In this document: piece by piece, positions 8,820 to 17,132 of the stretch
How the letters are laid out: every line of letters starts with the position of its first letter
Position numbering within the stretch: the stretch's first letter is position 1
Assembly: GCF_003952725.1 (NCBI RefSeq)
Contig: NZ_CP032509.1
Coordinates: 2,876,001 to 2,940,000 of the forward strand
Length of the DNA: 64,000 bases
Reading direction: 5' to 3'
Source: Georhizobium profundi
GTDB lineage: Bacteria; Pseudomonadota; Alphaproteobacteria; Rhizobiales; Rhizobiaceae
Program-made: the position numbers and the translations under genes
Notes under the pieces: generated by a model
What the model saw: the letters and a program-made list of their open reading frames with translations, nothing else
What the model was told of the DNA's origin: nothing
Database searches by the model: none

Positions 8820-9553
8820 GCGAGGCGACGCGTCCGCTCTTCATCGAAGACGCCTATCTCTCGACTGCCGAGGCGACCGTCCTGTCCGTCAATGCGGCCG
8901 GCGGAATCGTGCTCGACCAGACCTGTTTTTATGCCACGTCAGGCGGCCAGCCGGGTGATGTAGGACAGTTCGAGCGCGCCGACGGCTCGCTCATTCCGAT
9001 CGCTGCGACCATAAAGGGCGGGGCGCCGGGCCAGATCATACACCTGCCGCAGGACGGGGCGGCCCAGCCGGAGCTCGGCGAGAAGCTGGTGCTTCATGTC
9101 GACTGGGCGCGGCGATACCGGCTGATGCGCATGCATACGGCCTGCCACCTGCTCTCCGTCGTCTGCCCCTACCCGATTACCGGTGCCTCGGTTTCAGAAG
9201 ACGACAGCCGGGTCGATTTCGACATGAGCGAGACGATCGATCGTGCCGAGGTGACCGCGCGGCTGATGGAACTTGTCGAGGCCAATCACCCGATCTTCAC
9301 CCAGTGGATCGACGAGGCGGAGCTCGACGCCAATCCGGGCATCGTCAAATCCAAGAACGTCCGGCCACCCCGTGGTACCGGGCGCATCCGTCTCGTATGC
9401 ATCGGCGAAGGTTCGAGCGTGGACAGCCAGCCCTGCGGCGGCACTCATGTGTCCGAAACGCAGGAGGTTGGCGCGATCCACATCGCCAAGATCGAGAAAA
9501 AGGGCAAGGAAAACCGGCGTTTCCGCATTCGCTTCGGACCCGCGCCGGACTAG
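8816..9553 (+). CDS. Alanyl-tRNA editing protein AlaX
   Basis: A 245-residue free-standing editing domain related to the second half of alanyl-tRNA synthetase. Such proteins hydrolyse Ser-tRNA(Ala) or Gly-tRNA(Ala). Metal-binding motifs HxxxH (MRMHTACHLL) and CxxxH (PCGGTHVSET) are both present, and TSGGQPGDVG at the N-terminus is the usual entry motif. Translation starts at a GTG overlapping the previous stop by four bases, which indicates coupling to the cysteine synthase gene. Confidence 0.92.
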   Translation: MSEATRPLFIEDAYLSTAEATVLSVNAAGGIVLDQTCFYATSGGQPGDVGQFERADGSLIPIAATIKGGAPGQIIHLPQDGAAQPELGEKLVLHVDWARRYRLMRMHTACHLLSVVCPYPITGASVSEDDSRVDFDMSETIDRAEVTARLMELVEANHPIFTQWIDEAELDANPGIVKSKNVRPPRGTGRIRLVCIGEGSSVDSQPCGGTHVSETQEVGAIHIAKIEKKGKENRRFRIRFGPAPD

Positions 9554-9584
9554 TATTGCCAAGCCTACCAGGGAGGATGACGCC

Positions 9585-10466
9585 ATGACCAAAAGCCCAT
9601 TCATCATCGACGGCGAAACGCTTCAGGCGCGGCTCGGTGAAGCCCACCTGCAGATCGTCGATGCGTCCTGGTACCTGCCTGCACAGAACCGCGATCAGCG
9701 TGCGGACTATGCGAGCGGCCATATCCCGGGCGCGGTGTTCTTCGATCAGGACGCCATCGTCGATCCGAATTCTTCGCTGCCGCACGCCCTGCCCTCGCCT
9801 GAGATCTTCGCCGAGAAAGTCGGCGCCCTAGGCATCTCCGAGAACGACACGATCGTTGTTTACGACGGTCCGGGGCTTTTTTCCGCTCCCCGCGTCTGGT
9901 GGATGTTCCGCACCATGGGCGCAGGTTCGGTGCTTCTGCTCGATGGCGGACTCGACCGCTGGAAAGCCGAAGGCCGCCCCGTGACGGCCGAGACGTCCGC
10001 GCCTGAGCCAGCTGTCTTCACCCCTGCCTTCGATGCGAGCCGGGTTGCCACGATCGACGATGTGCGCGGCGTGATCGACGATGGCTCCGCCCAGATCGCA
10101 GATGCGCGCCCCCATGGTCGCTTCACCGGCGAAGAGCCCGAGCCTCGCGCCGGCATGCGCTCGGGCCATATGCCGGGTGCGTTCAACGTTCCGGCAGCCT
10201 CGCTCGGCGCGAACGGAAGTCTCAAGGATCTCGAAGCACTCGCCGAGACGCTGAAGCATGCCGGCGTCGATCCTTCCAAACCCGTCGTTACCACCTGCGG
10301 CTCGGGCGTCACGGCAGCGACGATTACGCTCGCGCTCCACTCGCTCGGCTATACGGACAACAGGCTCTATGACGGTTCGTGGTCGGAATGGGGTTCGCGC
10401 GACGATACGCCGGTGAAGCAAGGTGCCGGCATCATCGACGATGCCGCGTCGTCGCTGAAGGAGTGA
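9585..10466 (+). CDS. sseA: 3-mercaptopyruvate sulfurtransferase
   Basis: A 293-residue tandem-rhodanese enzyme that moves sulfur from 3-mercaptopyruvate to an acceptor. Two rhodanese domains are visible: the first from about residue 8 (IVDASWYLP, GHIPGAVFFDQD) and the second from about 160 (IADARPHGRF, GHMPGAFNVP). The active loop CGSGVTA with its catalytic cysteine is the form typical of mercaptopyruvate rather than thiosulfate sulfurtransferases. The ATG at 9585 is preceded by a GGGAGG ribosome site. It lies in a co-directional run from the cysteine synthase gene, consistent with cysteine and sulfur metabolism. Confidence 0.92.
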   Translation: MTKSPFIIDGETLQARLGEAHLQIVDASWYLPAQNRDQRADYASGHIPGAVFFDQDAIVDPNSSLPHALPSPEIFAEKVGALGISENDTIVVYDGPGLFSAPRVWWMFRTMGAGSVLLLDGGLDRWKAEGRPVTAETSAPEPAVFTPAFDASRVATIDDVRGVIDDGSAQIADARPHGRFTGEEPEPRAGMRSGHMPGAFNVPAASLGANGSLKDLEALAETLKHAGVDPSKPVVTTCGSGVTAATITLALHSLGYTDNRLYDGSWSEWGSRDDTPVKQGAGIIDDAASSLKE

Positions 10467-10470
10467 CGGC

Positions 10471-11037
10471 TTGGCCAAAGGCAAAACGCCCGCACCGCTG
10501 ACGACGACTGTCACCTATCTGGAAATGGTGAAACCGCCATCGGGTCATCACCCGCTGCCGGTGAATGTGCAGGCAGCGCTGATGCGTGCCCGAGACATAC
10601 CGCTGCACTTCTACCGCTACCTGCAGTATCGGATCGGGCGCGACTACCACTGGGTCTACCGGCTGCGCATGGATGACGAAACGCTGTCAGGCGTCGTGCA
10701 CGATCCGGCCACCACGATCGACGTGCTCTACCTGGATGGCGCACCTGCAGGGTTCTTCGAGCTGAAGCGGGAGAGCGACGAGGTCGTCGATCTCGCCTAT
10801 TTCGGGCTGATGAAGCACGCGCATGGTCGCGGGATCGGGCGCTGGTTCCTGCGCCAAGCAATCGATTCGGCCTGGGCTCTGGGACCGGAGCGCGTGACGG
10901 TGAATACCTGCACGCTCGACCACAAGGCGGCTTTGCCGCTTTATCAGAAAATGGGCTTCAACCCGATCGGTCAGACGGAAACCTTCATCCATCCGATGAC
11001 CGACGCAGACCACCTGCGGCTTGCCCGGCTCGATTGA
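10471..11037 (+). CDS. GNAT-family N-acetyltransferase
   Basis: A 188-residue acyl-CoA transferase of the GNAT fold. The acetyl-CoA loop HAHGRGIGRWFLRQAID and the downstream PLYQKMGF strand are characteristic. The frame opens with a TTG at 10471, four bases after the sulfurtransferase stop, with GGAGTGA just upstream. The substrate is not evident. It is the last gene of the run that starts at 7776 and is followed by a hairpin terminator. Confidence 0.82.
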   Translation: MAKGKTPAPLTTTVTYLEMVKPPSGHHPLPVNVQAALMRARDIPLHFYRYLQYRIGRDYHWVYRLRMDDETLSGVVHDPATTIDVLYLDGAPAGFFELKRESDEVVDLAYFGLMKHAHGRGIGRWFLRQAIDSAWALGPERVTVNTCTLDHKAALPLYQKMGFNPIGQTETFIHPMTDADHLRLARLD

Positions 11038-11044
11038 CAAAACA

Positions 11045-11067
11045 GCGCCCGGCCAGAGGCCGAGCGC
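11045..11067 (-). terminator. Hairpin between convergent GNAT and ald genes
   Basis: A 10-base stem with one mismatch (arms GCGCCCGGCC and GGCCGAGCGC, loop AGA) lies between two convergent genes. On the minus strand it is followed by TGTTTTG, so it most likely terminates ald; it may work in both directions. Confidence 0.5.
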
Positions 11068-11082
11068 CTACCCTCCAGGCGA

Positions 11083-12201
11083 TCAAGCGACCTTGAGGAC
11101 CGCCTGCGGTTCCACGGCTTCGTAGCCAAGCGCTTCGGCAACGGCGCGGTTGGTGATGCGGCCGGCATGGACGTTGAGGCCGGCGCGCAGATGCTTGTCT
11201 TCGGCAATCGCCTTCAGGCCACGATCGGCAAGCTTCAGGCCGTGCTGCAGAGTCGCGTTGTTCAGCGCGTGGGCCGATGTGATCGGCACGGCACCCGGCA
11301 TGTTGGCAACGCAGTAATGCACGATGCCATCGACCTCGTAGGTTGGCTCGGAATGCGTCGTCGCGTGGCTGGTCTCGAAGCATCCGCCCTGGTCGATCGC
11401 GACATCGACGATGACGGCACCGCGTTTCATGCCTGAAAGCATCTCGCGGGTGACGAGCTTCGGTGCCGCAGCGCCCGGGATCAGAACAGCGCCGATGACC
11501 AGATCGGCGGTGAAGACTTCGTCTTCCAGCGCCTCGATCGTGGAGAAGCGCGTGCGGACGCGGCCATTGAAGATATCGTCGAGCTGACGAAGGCGCGGCA
11601 ACGACCGATCGAGAATCGTCACCTCCGCGCCGAGGCCTGCCGCCATTTTTGCAGCATTGAGACCAACCACGCCGCCACCGATGATCGCGACACGCGCAGG
11701 CAGCACGCCCGGAACGCCACCGAGCAGGATGCCGCGGCCGCCATTGGCTTTCTGCAGCGCGGTTGCGCCGGCCTGGATGGCGAGGCGTCCGGCAACTTCC
11801 GACATCGGAGCGAGAAGCGGCAGGCCGCCATGGTCGTCGGTCACGGTCTCGTAGGCGACGGCCGTTACGCCGGATTCGACGAGACCCTTGGTCTGCTCGG
11901 GATCCGGAGCGAGGTGCAGATAGGTGTACAGCAGCTGGCCTTCGCGCAGCTGAGCCCATTCAGATGGCTGCGGCTCCTTGACCTTCACCACCATGTCGGC
12001 GCGCTGGAAGATTTCCGCAGCGGTCGCGACGATCTTGGCGCCGGCCGCCTGGTAGGCACCGTCATCGGCACCAATGCCGGTGCCCGCGCCGGTTTCGACG
12101 ATCACTTCGTGGCCATGGGCAACATATTCGCGCACGGCGCCCGGCGTCAGGCCGACGCGGTATTCGTGGTTCTTGATTTCCTTCGGGCAGCCTACGCGCA
12201 T
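11083..12201 (-). CDS. ald: Alanine dehydrogenase
   Basis: A 372-residue NAD-dependent alanine dehydrogenase, which interconverts alanine and pyruvate plus ammonia. The N-terminal [20 protein letters not shown] carries the pyruvate-binding Arg and Lys residues, and [21 protein letters not shown] is the NAD-binding Rossmann motif. Length matches the family. The ATG at 12201 follows a GGAGGA site. The divergent Lrp-family gene is the likely regulator of this gene, an arrangement common in alphaproteobacteria. Confidence 0.96.
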   Translation of the reverse strand: MRVGCPKEIKNHEYRVGLTPGAVREYVAHGHEVIVETGAGTGIGADDGAYQAAGAKIVATAAEIFQRADMVVKVKEPQPSEWAQLREGQLLYTYLHLAPDPEQTKGLVESGVTAVAYETVTDDHGGLPLLAPMSEVAGRLAIQAGATALQKANGGRGILLGGVPGVLPARVAIIGGGVVGLNAAKMAAGLGAEVTILDRSLPRLRQLDDIFNGRVRTRFSTIEALEDEVFTADLVIGAVLIPGAAAPKLVTREMLSGMKRGAVIVDVAIDQGGCFETSHATTHSEPTYEVDGIVHYCVANMPGAVPITSAHALNNATLQHGLKLADRGLKAIAEDKHLRAGLNVHAGRITNRAVAEALGYEAVEPQAVLKVA

Positions 12202-12358
12202 TGCGATCCTCCATGGCGGCCCGCGACGGGAGGGCGGGCGACGAGACCAGATTTCAACATTGGATGCCTGCAATGTCCTTGCGAAGATGAATTCACAGAT
12301 CACGGAATTTCGAATATTCTTGCGCGTCATGCGAGGTTATTCGGGGATTTCGCCGCCT

Positions 12359-12832
12359 ATGGAGTTCGATGCTATCGATCGTGCGATGCTGAAGCGGTTG
12401 CAGGAAGAAGGGCGAATCTCGAACGCCAATCTCGCGGAAGCTGTGGGGCTCTCGCCTTCTGCCTGCTCCCGCCGCCTCGATCTGCTTGAAAAGTCCGGCG
12501 TCATCCGGGGGTATCACGCGCGACTGTCCGACAAGGCGCTGGGCTACGGCATGACGGCTATCGTTCACATCTCGCTGTCGGGCCAATTTGCGCGCACGCT
12601 CTCCGAATTCGAGAAGGCCGTGAAGCTCTGCCCCAACGTCTTGTCCTGCTACCTGATGTCAGGCGAGTACGATTACGTGCTGCGGGTCGCCGTCAAGGAT
12701 CTCCAGGATTACGAGCGGCTGCATCGGGACTGGTTGTCGGCCCTGCCCCATGTGGTGCGCATCAACTCCTCGTTTGCGCTGCGCGACGTGATCGACAGGC
12801 CGAATATAGGCATCGACGCGGAACATTTCTGA
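12359..12832 (+). CDS. Lrp/AsnC-family transcriptional regulator
   Basis: A 157-residue feast/famine regulator. It starts MEFDAIDRAMLKRLQEEGRISNANLAEAVGLSPSACSRR, a typical Lrp winged helix, followed by the ligand-binding alpha/beta domain (IVHISLSGQ, YLMSGEYDYVLRVAV). It is divergent from ald with a gap of about 157 bases, which fits a local alanine-responsive activator of ald (AldR-like). An earlier in-frame ATG at 12329 would add ten residues not usual for the family. Confidence 0.88.
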   Translation: MEFDAIDRAMLKRLQEEGRISNANLAEAVGLSPSACSRRLDLLEKSGVIRGYHARLSDKALGYGMTAIVHISLSGQFARTLSEFEKAVKLCPNVLSCYLMSGEYDYVLRVAVKDLQDYERLHRDWLSALPHVVRINSSFALRDVIDRPNIGIDAEHF

Positions 12833-12941
12833 CCGCCGGTCTTTGAGGCAACAGGGGTTCCGGAAGCGGAGACAGAGGTTTAGTCTCGCTCTTACCCGCA
12901 TCGTTCAAACTGCCTGCAAGCCGCCTCACCGAAAGCCGATC

Positions 12942-14591
12942 ATGAAGGAAGACGTTTCCAAGCCTGCGACGTTTGCCGCGCTCGCACCGCTGAGGCATCC
13001 GACATTCCGCGCAATCTGGCTCGGCGCCATGGCATCGAATTTCGGCATGCTGATCCAGACGGTGGGCGCCGCCTGGTTGATGACGCAGCTGGCGGCTTCG
13101 GCTGACATGGTGGCGCTTGTCCAGGCATCGAACGCGCTGCCCATCGCCTTTCTCGCGCTGATCTCGGGGGCGATCGCCGACAGCTACGATCGGCGCAAGG
13201 TCATGCTGCTTGCCCAATGCTTCATGCTGGTCGTCGCGACCGTGCTTGCGATCGCCGCATGGTACGACGCGTTGACGCCATGGACACTGCTCGGCCTGAC
13301 CTTCCTGATCGGTTCGGGCATGGCGCTCAACAATCCGTCCTGGCAAGCTTCCGTCGGTGACATGGTGGGCCGGGACAATCTTCCACAAGCCGTCACGTTG
13401 AACTCCATGGGCTTCAACCTGTCACGCAGCGTCGGCCCAGCTATCGGGGGCGCCATCGTCGCTGCGGCCGGTGCCGCCGCGGCCTTCGCCATCAACGCCG
13501 CGAGCTATCTCGGACTGATCTTCGTGCTCGTGCGCTGGAAACCATCGCTTCCGGCGAGCACGCTGCCGCGCGAGAGCCTCGGCAGTGCGATCATGACGGG
13601 TCTCCGCTATCTCGTCATGTCGCCGAAGATCGAGATCGTCATGCTGCGCAGCGCCATGTTCGGCATTTCGGCAAGTGCCGTGATGGCGCTGATGCCGCTG
13701 ATCGCGCGCGACATCCTGGCAGGCGGCCCACAGCTCTTCGGCCTGCTGCTTGGCGCGTTCGGGCTTGGTGCGGTGGCCGTGGCGCTTTCCAATTCGGCGC
13801 TGCGGGCACGATTTGCCGGTGAAACGCTGATCCGCACCGGCTTCCTCGGCTTCGCCGCCTGCGCCTTCATCGCTTCGTTCAGCCGCTCCGCACCGCTGAC
13901 CATGGTCGCGATGACGCTTGGCGGCGCCTGCTGGGTACTGACGCTGTCGCTCTTCAACACGACCGTGCAGCTGTCGACGCCGCGCTGGGTCGTCGGGCGG
14001 CTGCTGTCGCTCTACCAGATGGCGACCTTCACGGGCATGGCGCTCGGGTCTTGGATCTGGGGCCTGGTAACGGAAAGCTATGGCGCTTCGAACGCGCTTC
14101 TTGCGGCATCGGTCCTCATGGTGGCAGGCGCTGCGATCGGCCTCGTCCTGCCGCTGCCGGCCCCGCCGCGGCTGAAACTCGATCCGCTGAACCGCTGGAA
14201 AGAGCCGCATCTCGCGCTTGACATCAAGCCGCAGAGCGGCCCGATCGTCATCATGGTCGAGTATCGGATCGGCAATGACGACATGCCGGAGTTCCTGAAG
14301 GCCATGGCGGAACGCCGGCGCCTCAGGTTCCGGAATGGCGCGCGCCACTGGACCTTGATGCGCGATCTGGAAGATCCCGAGCTCTGGCAAGAGACCTACC
14401 ACCTGCCGACATGGACGGAATATCAGCGCTACCACCAGCGCACGACGGAAGCCGATGCCGTGATTGCGGAAGCCATCCGCGCCATGCACAAGGGACCGGG
14501 CAAGCCGGTCATCCACCGGATGATCGAGCGCTCAACGGACTGGAGCGCCAACCAGCACGTCACGCCCAAGGACATGCTGGATATTCACTGA
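12942..14591 (+). CDS. MFS transporter with C-terminal extension (MFS_3/DUF894 family)
   Basis: A 549-residue membrane protein. Residues 1 to about 410 hold the major-facilitator core with the SGAIADSYDRRKVML loop after helix 2. The last 120 residues (VMVEYRIGNDDMPEFLKAM to the end) are soluble and look like a small ferredoxin-like domain, an arrangement seen in the MFS_3 family that includes enterobactin exporter relatives. An exporter role is likely, but the substrate is unknown. I chose the ATG at 12942; upstream frame sequence lacks family character. Confidence 0.82.
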   Translation: MKEDVSKPATFAALAPLRHPTFRAIWLGAMASNFGMLIQTVGAAWLMTQLAASADMVALVQASNALPIAFLALISGAIADSYDRRKVMLLAQCFMLVVATVLAIAAWYDALTPWTLLGLTFLIGSGMALNNPSWQASVGDMVGRDNLPQAVTLNSMGFNLSRSVGPAIGGAIVAAAGAAAAFAINAASYLGLIFVLVRWKPSLPASTLPRESLGSAIMTGLRYLVMSPKIEIVMLRSAMFGISASAVMALMPLIARDILAGGPQLFGLLLGAFGLGAVAVALSNSALRARFAGETLIRTGFLGFAACAFIASFSRSAPLTMVAMTLGGACWVLTLSLFNTTVQLSTPRWVVGRLLSLYQMATFTGMALGSWIWGLVTESYGASNALLAASVLMVAGAAIGLVLPLPAPPRLKLDPLNRWKEPHLALDIKPQSGPIVIMVEYRIGNDDMPEFLKAMAERRRLRFRNGARHWTLMRDLEDPELWQETYHLPTWTEYQRYHQRTTEADAVIAEAIRAMHKGPGKPVIHRMIERSTDWSANQHVTPKDMLDIH

Positions 14592-14616
14592 AGCCGTGTC
14601 CGAGACCGACGGGCGA

Positions 14617-14925
14617 TCAGACCGGGCCGGTATCGCTCGGATCGGAAAAGAGCCGCGGGTTCTGCTCGATGATCTGGCGACCCTTGCGCTGCGAGACCTC
14701 GACGGCTTCTTCTTCCGTCATGCAGAGATCGGCGCGGATGAACTGACGCTCGACACGCTGGCCGTCCACGGTCTTCGCGATGACGCCGGCGACCCGCCAC
14801 TGGCCGCCTTCGCTCATCGGCTGGGCGATGATTTCGCAACCCTGATGCTCGATGGGAGCGGCTGCCATGGGCTTGGGCGCGGCCTTCTCGCCGCCAAGGC
14901 CGAACAGCTTGGAAAAAAATGACAT
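14617..14925 (-). CDS. HlyU-family protein
   Basis: A 102-residue protein beginning MSFFSKLFGLGG and containing HQGCEIIAQPMSEGGQWRVAG and FIRADLCMTEEEAVEVSQRKGRQII, which matches the HlyU family. In Vibrio HlyU is a transcriptional activator, but the alphaproteobacterial proteins are mostly uncharacterised and lack an obvious DNA-binding helix in this stretch. It is a single gene, convergent with the MFS gene and divergent from cpdB. Confidence 0.82.
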   Translation of the reverse strand: MSFFSKLFGLGGEKAAPKPMAAAPIEHQGCEIIAQPMSEGGQWRVAGVIAKTVDGQRVERQFIRADLCMTEEEAVEVSQRKGRQIIEQNPRLFSDPSDTGPV

Positions 14926-15102
14926 TGCCGGTCTCCCATGGTCAGGTTCTCAGGCTTTCTAGCACGCGCATGTCGCTTGGCCAGCCATTTCAGGCCACCA
15001 TTCATGCCGATCCGCCCAGCCGTCATCAATGCGTCACAGGCAGATGCTCGATTGCGCGGCGCTGGGGATCAGGCCACATCGACATCGAGAGGAACCGTAC
15101 CC

Positions 15103-17088
15103 GTGATCATGCATAAAAGGCCGCTTGCCCTGACCCGACGCCATCTGCTCGCCGGCTCCGCCGCTCTCTCTACCCTCATCCTGCTGCACCCGTTCTCGGC
15201 ACGGGCGCAGGCGAACCAGGCGCATCTCCGGATCATGGGCACGAGCGACCTGCATGTGCATGTCTACCCCTACGATTATTACGCCGACCGCGAGAACGAC
15301 ACGATGGGGCTCGCCCGTACGGCGGCGATCGTCAATTCGATCCGCGCGGAGGCGACGAACGCGATCCTCGTCGACAATGGCGATTTCCTGCAGGGCAATC
15401 CGATGGGCGACTACATCGCCTATGAGCGCGGGCTGAATGACGGCGACGTGCATCCTGTCATCAAGGCGATGAACGCGCTCGGCTTCGACGCTTCCACGCT
15501 CGGGAACCACGAATTCAACTACGGCCTCGACTTTCTCTTCAAGGCGCTCGATGGCGCGGAATTCCCCTTCGTCGGTGCCAATGTCACACGCGGCGCACTC
15601 GCTGGAAATCCGGTGCAGGACGAGCTTTATATCGAGCCTTACGTCATTCTGAACCGAGAGCTGACCGACGGCGCGGGGGAAACACACCCCATCCGCATCG
15701 GCATCATCGGTTTCGTGCCGCCGCAGATCATGACCTGGGACGCCGCCCACCTTGCGGGCAATGCGGCGGCGCGCGACATGGTGGAGGCCGCCCGCGCGTT
15801 CGTGCCGCAAATGCGCGAGGAAGGCTGTGACATCGTCATCGCGCTCGCCCATTCGGGCATCGGCGAAGAAGCCCATAGCGACGGCATGGAGAATGCGGCC
15901 ATTCCGCTTGCCGCCATCAATGGCATCGATGCGATCGTCACCGGCCATCTGCATCGCGTCTTTCCAGGCGAAGAATTCGAAGGTGTGGCCGGCGTCGACA
16001 ATGCCGAAGGCACAATTGCCGGCAAACCCGGCGTGATGCCTGGCTTCTGGGGCTCCCATCTGGGGCTGATCGACCTGTTGCTGGAGCGTGACGGCAACAG
16101 CTGGCGGGTCGTTACGCACACATCCGAGGCGCGGCCGATCTTCGAGCGTGTGGACTCAACCGTCACGCCACTGGTGGAGAGCGACGCCGAGGTGCTCGCT
16201 TCCGTCGAAGCGGAGCACGAGGCGACCATCGCCTATGTCCGCACGCCCGTGGGTCGCACGGCGGCCCGGCTTCATTCCTATTTCGCGCTCGTCGCCGATG
16301 ATCCATCGGTGCAGATCGTCAGCCAGGCACAGACCTGGTACATCGCCGACATCCTCTCGCGCGATCCGGATTACGCCGATCTTCCGGTTCTCTCCGCAGC
16401 CGCACCGTTCAAGGCCGGTGGGCGTGGCGGGCCAGACTACTATACCGACGTGCCGGTCGGCGAGATCGCGATCAGGAACGTCGCCGACCTCTATCTCTAT
16501 CCGAATACGATCCATGCGGTCGCCATCACCGGCGCCGACCTCAAGGAGTGGCTGGAGCGCTCGGCCGGGATCTTCAACCAGATCGAGCCGGGCGCGACCG
16601 ATGCCGCGCTGATCAATCCGGATTTCCCATCCTACAATTTTGACGTGATTGACGGCGTCACCTATGAAATCGACCTGTCGCAGCCATCGCGCTACGATTC
16701 CGAAGGCGTGCTCGTCGATGAAGGCGCCAGCCGGATCAAGAACCTCGCCTTCGAGGGCGCACCGGTCGATCCGGCCCAACGCTTTGCGGTCGCCACCAAC
16801 AACTACCGCGCCGGCGGCGGGGGCAGCTTTCCGGGCATCACCTCCGACAAGATCATCTTCGTCGGACCGGACACCAACCGCGACATCATCGTCCGCTACA
16901 TCATCGAACAGGGCGAGATCGATCCTGCTGCCGACGGCAACTGGCGCTTCAGCCCACTGCCCGATACGACCGTCGTCTTCGACACGGGCCCAGCAGCCGC
17001 TGACGTAATCGCCGATGTGGAAGGCGTGGCGATCGAGGAAGCCGGGGCCGGCGAAAACGGCTTCGCCCGCTACCGGATCACATTGTAG
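15103..17088 (+). CDS. cpdB: 2',3'-cyclic-nucleotide 2'-phosphodiesterase/3'-nucleotidase
   Basis: An exported nucleotidase of about 661 residues. A twin-arginine-type signal is visible at the N-terminus (TRRHLLAGSAALSTLILLHPFSARA). The metallophosphatase domain follows with DLHVHVYPYDYY, VDNGDFLQGNPMGDY, TLGNHEFNYG and TGHLHRVF, which supply the dinuclear metal ligands. The C-terminal nucleotidase domain includes AAPFKAGGRGG and the NNYRAGGGGSFPG substrate loop. A GTG at 15103 sits 9 bases after GAGAGGA; an ATG at 15109 is the alternative. It should release phosphate and nucleosides from extracellular nucleotides. Confidence 0.93.
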   Translation: MIMHKRPLALTRRHLLAGSAALSTLILLHPFSARAQANQAHLRIMGTSDLHVHVYPYDYYADRENDTMGLARTAAIVNSIRAEATNAILVDNGDFLQGNPMGDYIAYERGLNDGDVHPVIKAMNALGFDASTLGNHEFNYGLDFLFKALDGAEFPFVGANVTRGALAGNPVQDELYIEPYVILNRELTDGAGETHPIRIGIIGFVPPQIMTWDAAHLAGNAAARDMVEAARAFVPQMREEGCDIVIALAHSGIGEEAHSDGMENAAIPLAAINGIDAIVTGHLHRVFPGEEFEGVAGVDNAEGTIAGKPGVMPGFWGSHLGLIDLLLERDGNSWRVVTHTSEARPIFERVDSTVTPLVESDAEVLASVEAEHEATIAYVRTPVGRTAARLHSYFALVADDPSVQIVSQAQTWYIADILSRDPDYADLPVLSAAAPFKAGGRGGPDYYTDVPVGEIAIRNVADLYLYPNTIHAVAITGADLKEWLERSAGIFNQIEPGATDAALINPDFPSYNFDVIDGVTYEIDLSQPSRYDSEGVLVDEGASRIKNLAFEGAPVDPAQRFAVATNNYRAGGGGSFPGITSDKIIFVGPDTNRDIIVRYIIEQGEIDPAADGNWRFSPLPDTTVVFDTGPAAADVIADVEGVAIEEAGAGENGFARYRITL

Positions 17089-17097
17089 TCTAGAGAC

Positions 17098-17126
17098 TTG
17101 CTCTCCCCCTCTGCAGGGGAGAGCAA
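17098..17126. terminator. Perfect hairpin between convergent cpdB and mfd
   Basis: An 11-base perfect stem (TTGCTCTCCCC with its complement) around a 7-base loop lies between the cpdB and mfd stops. There is no long T run. Its position between convergent genes suggests a bidirectional terminator. Confidence 0.5.
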
Positions 17127-17132
17127 ACCTGA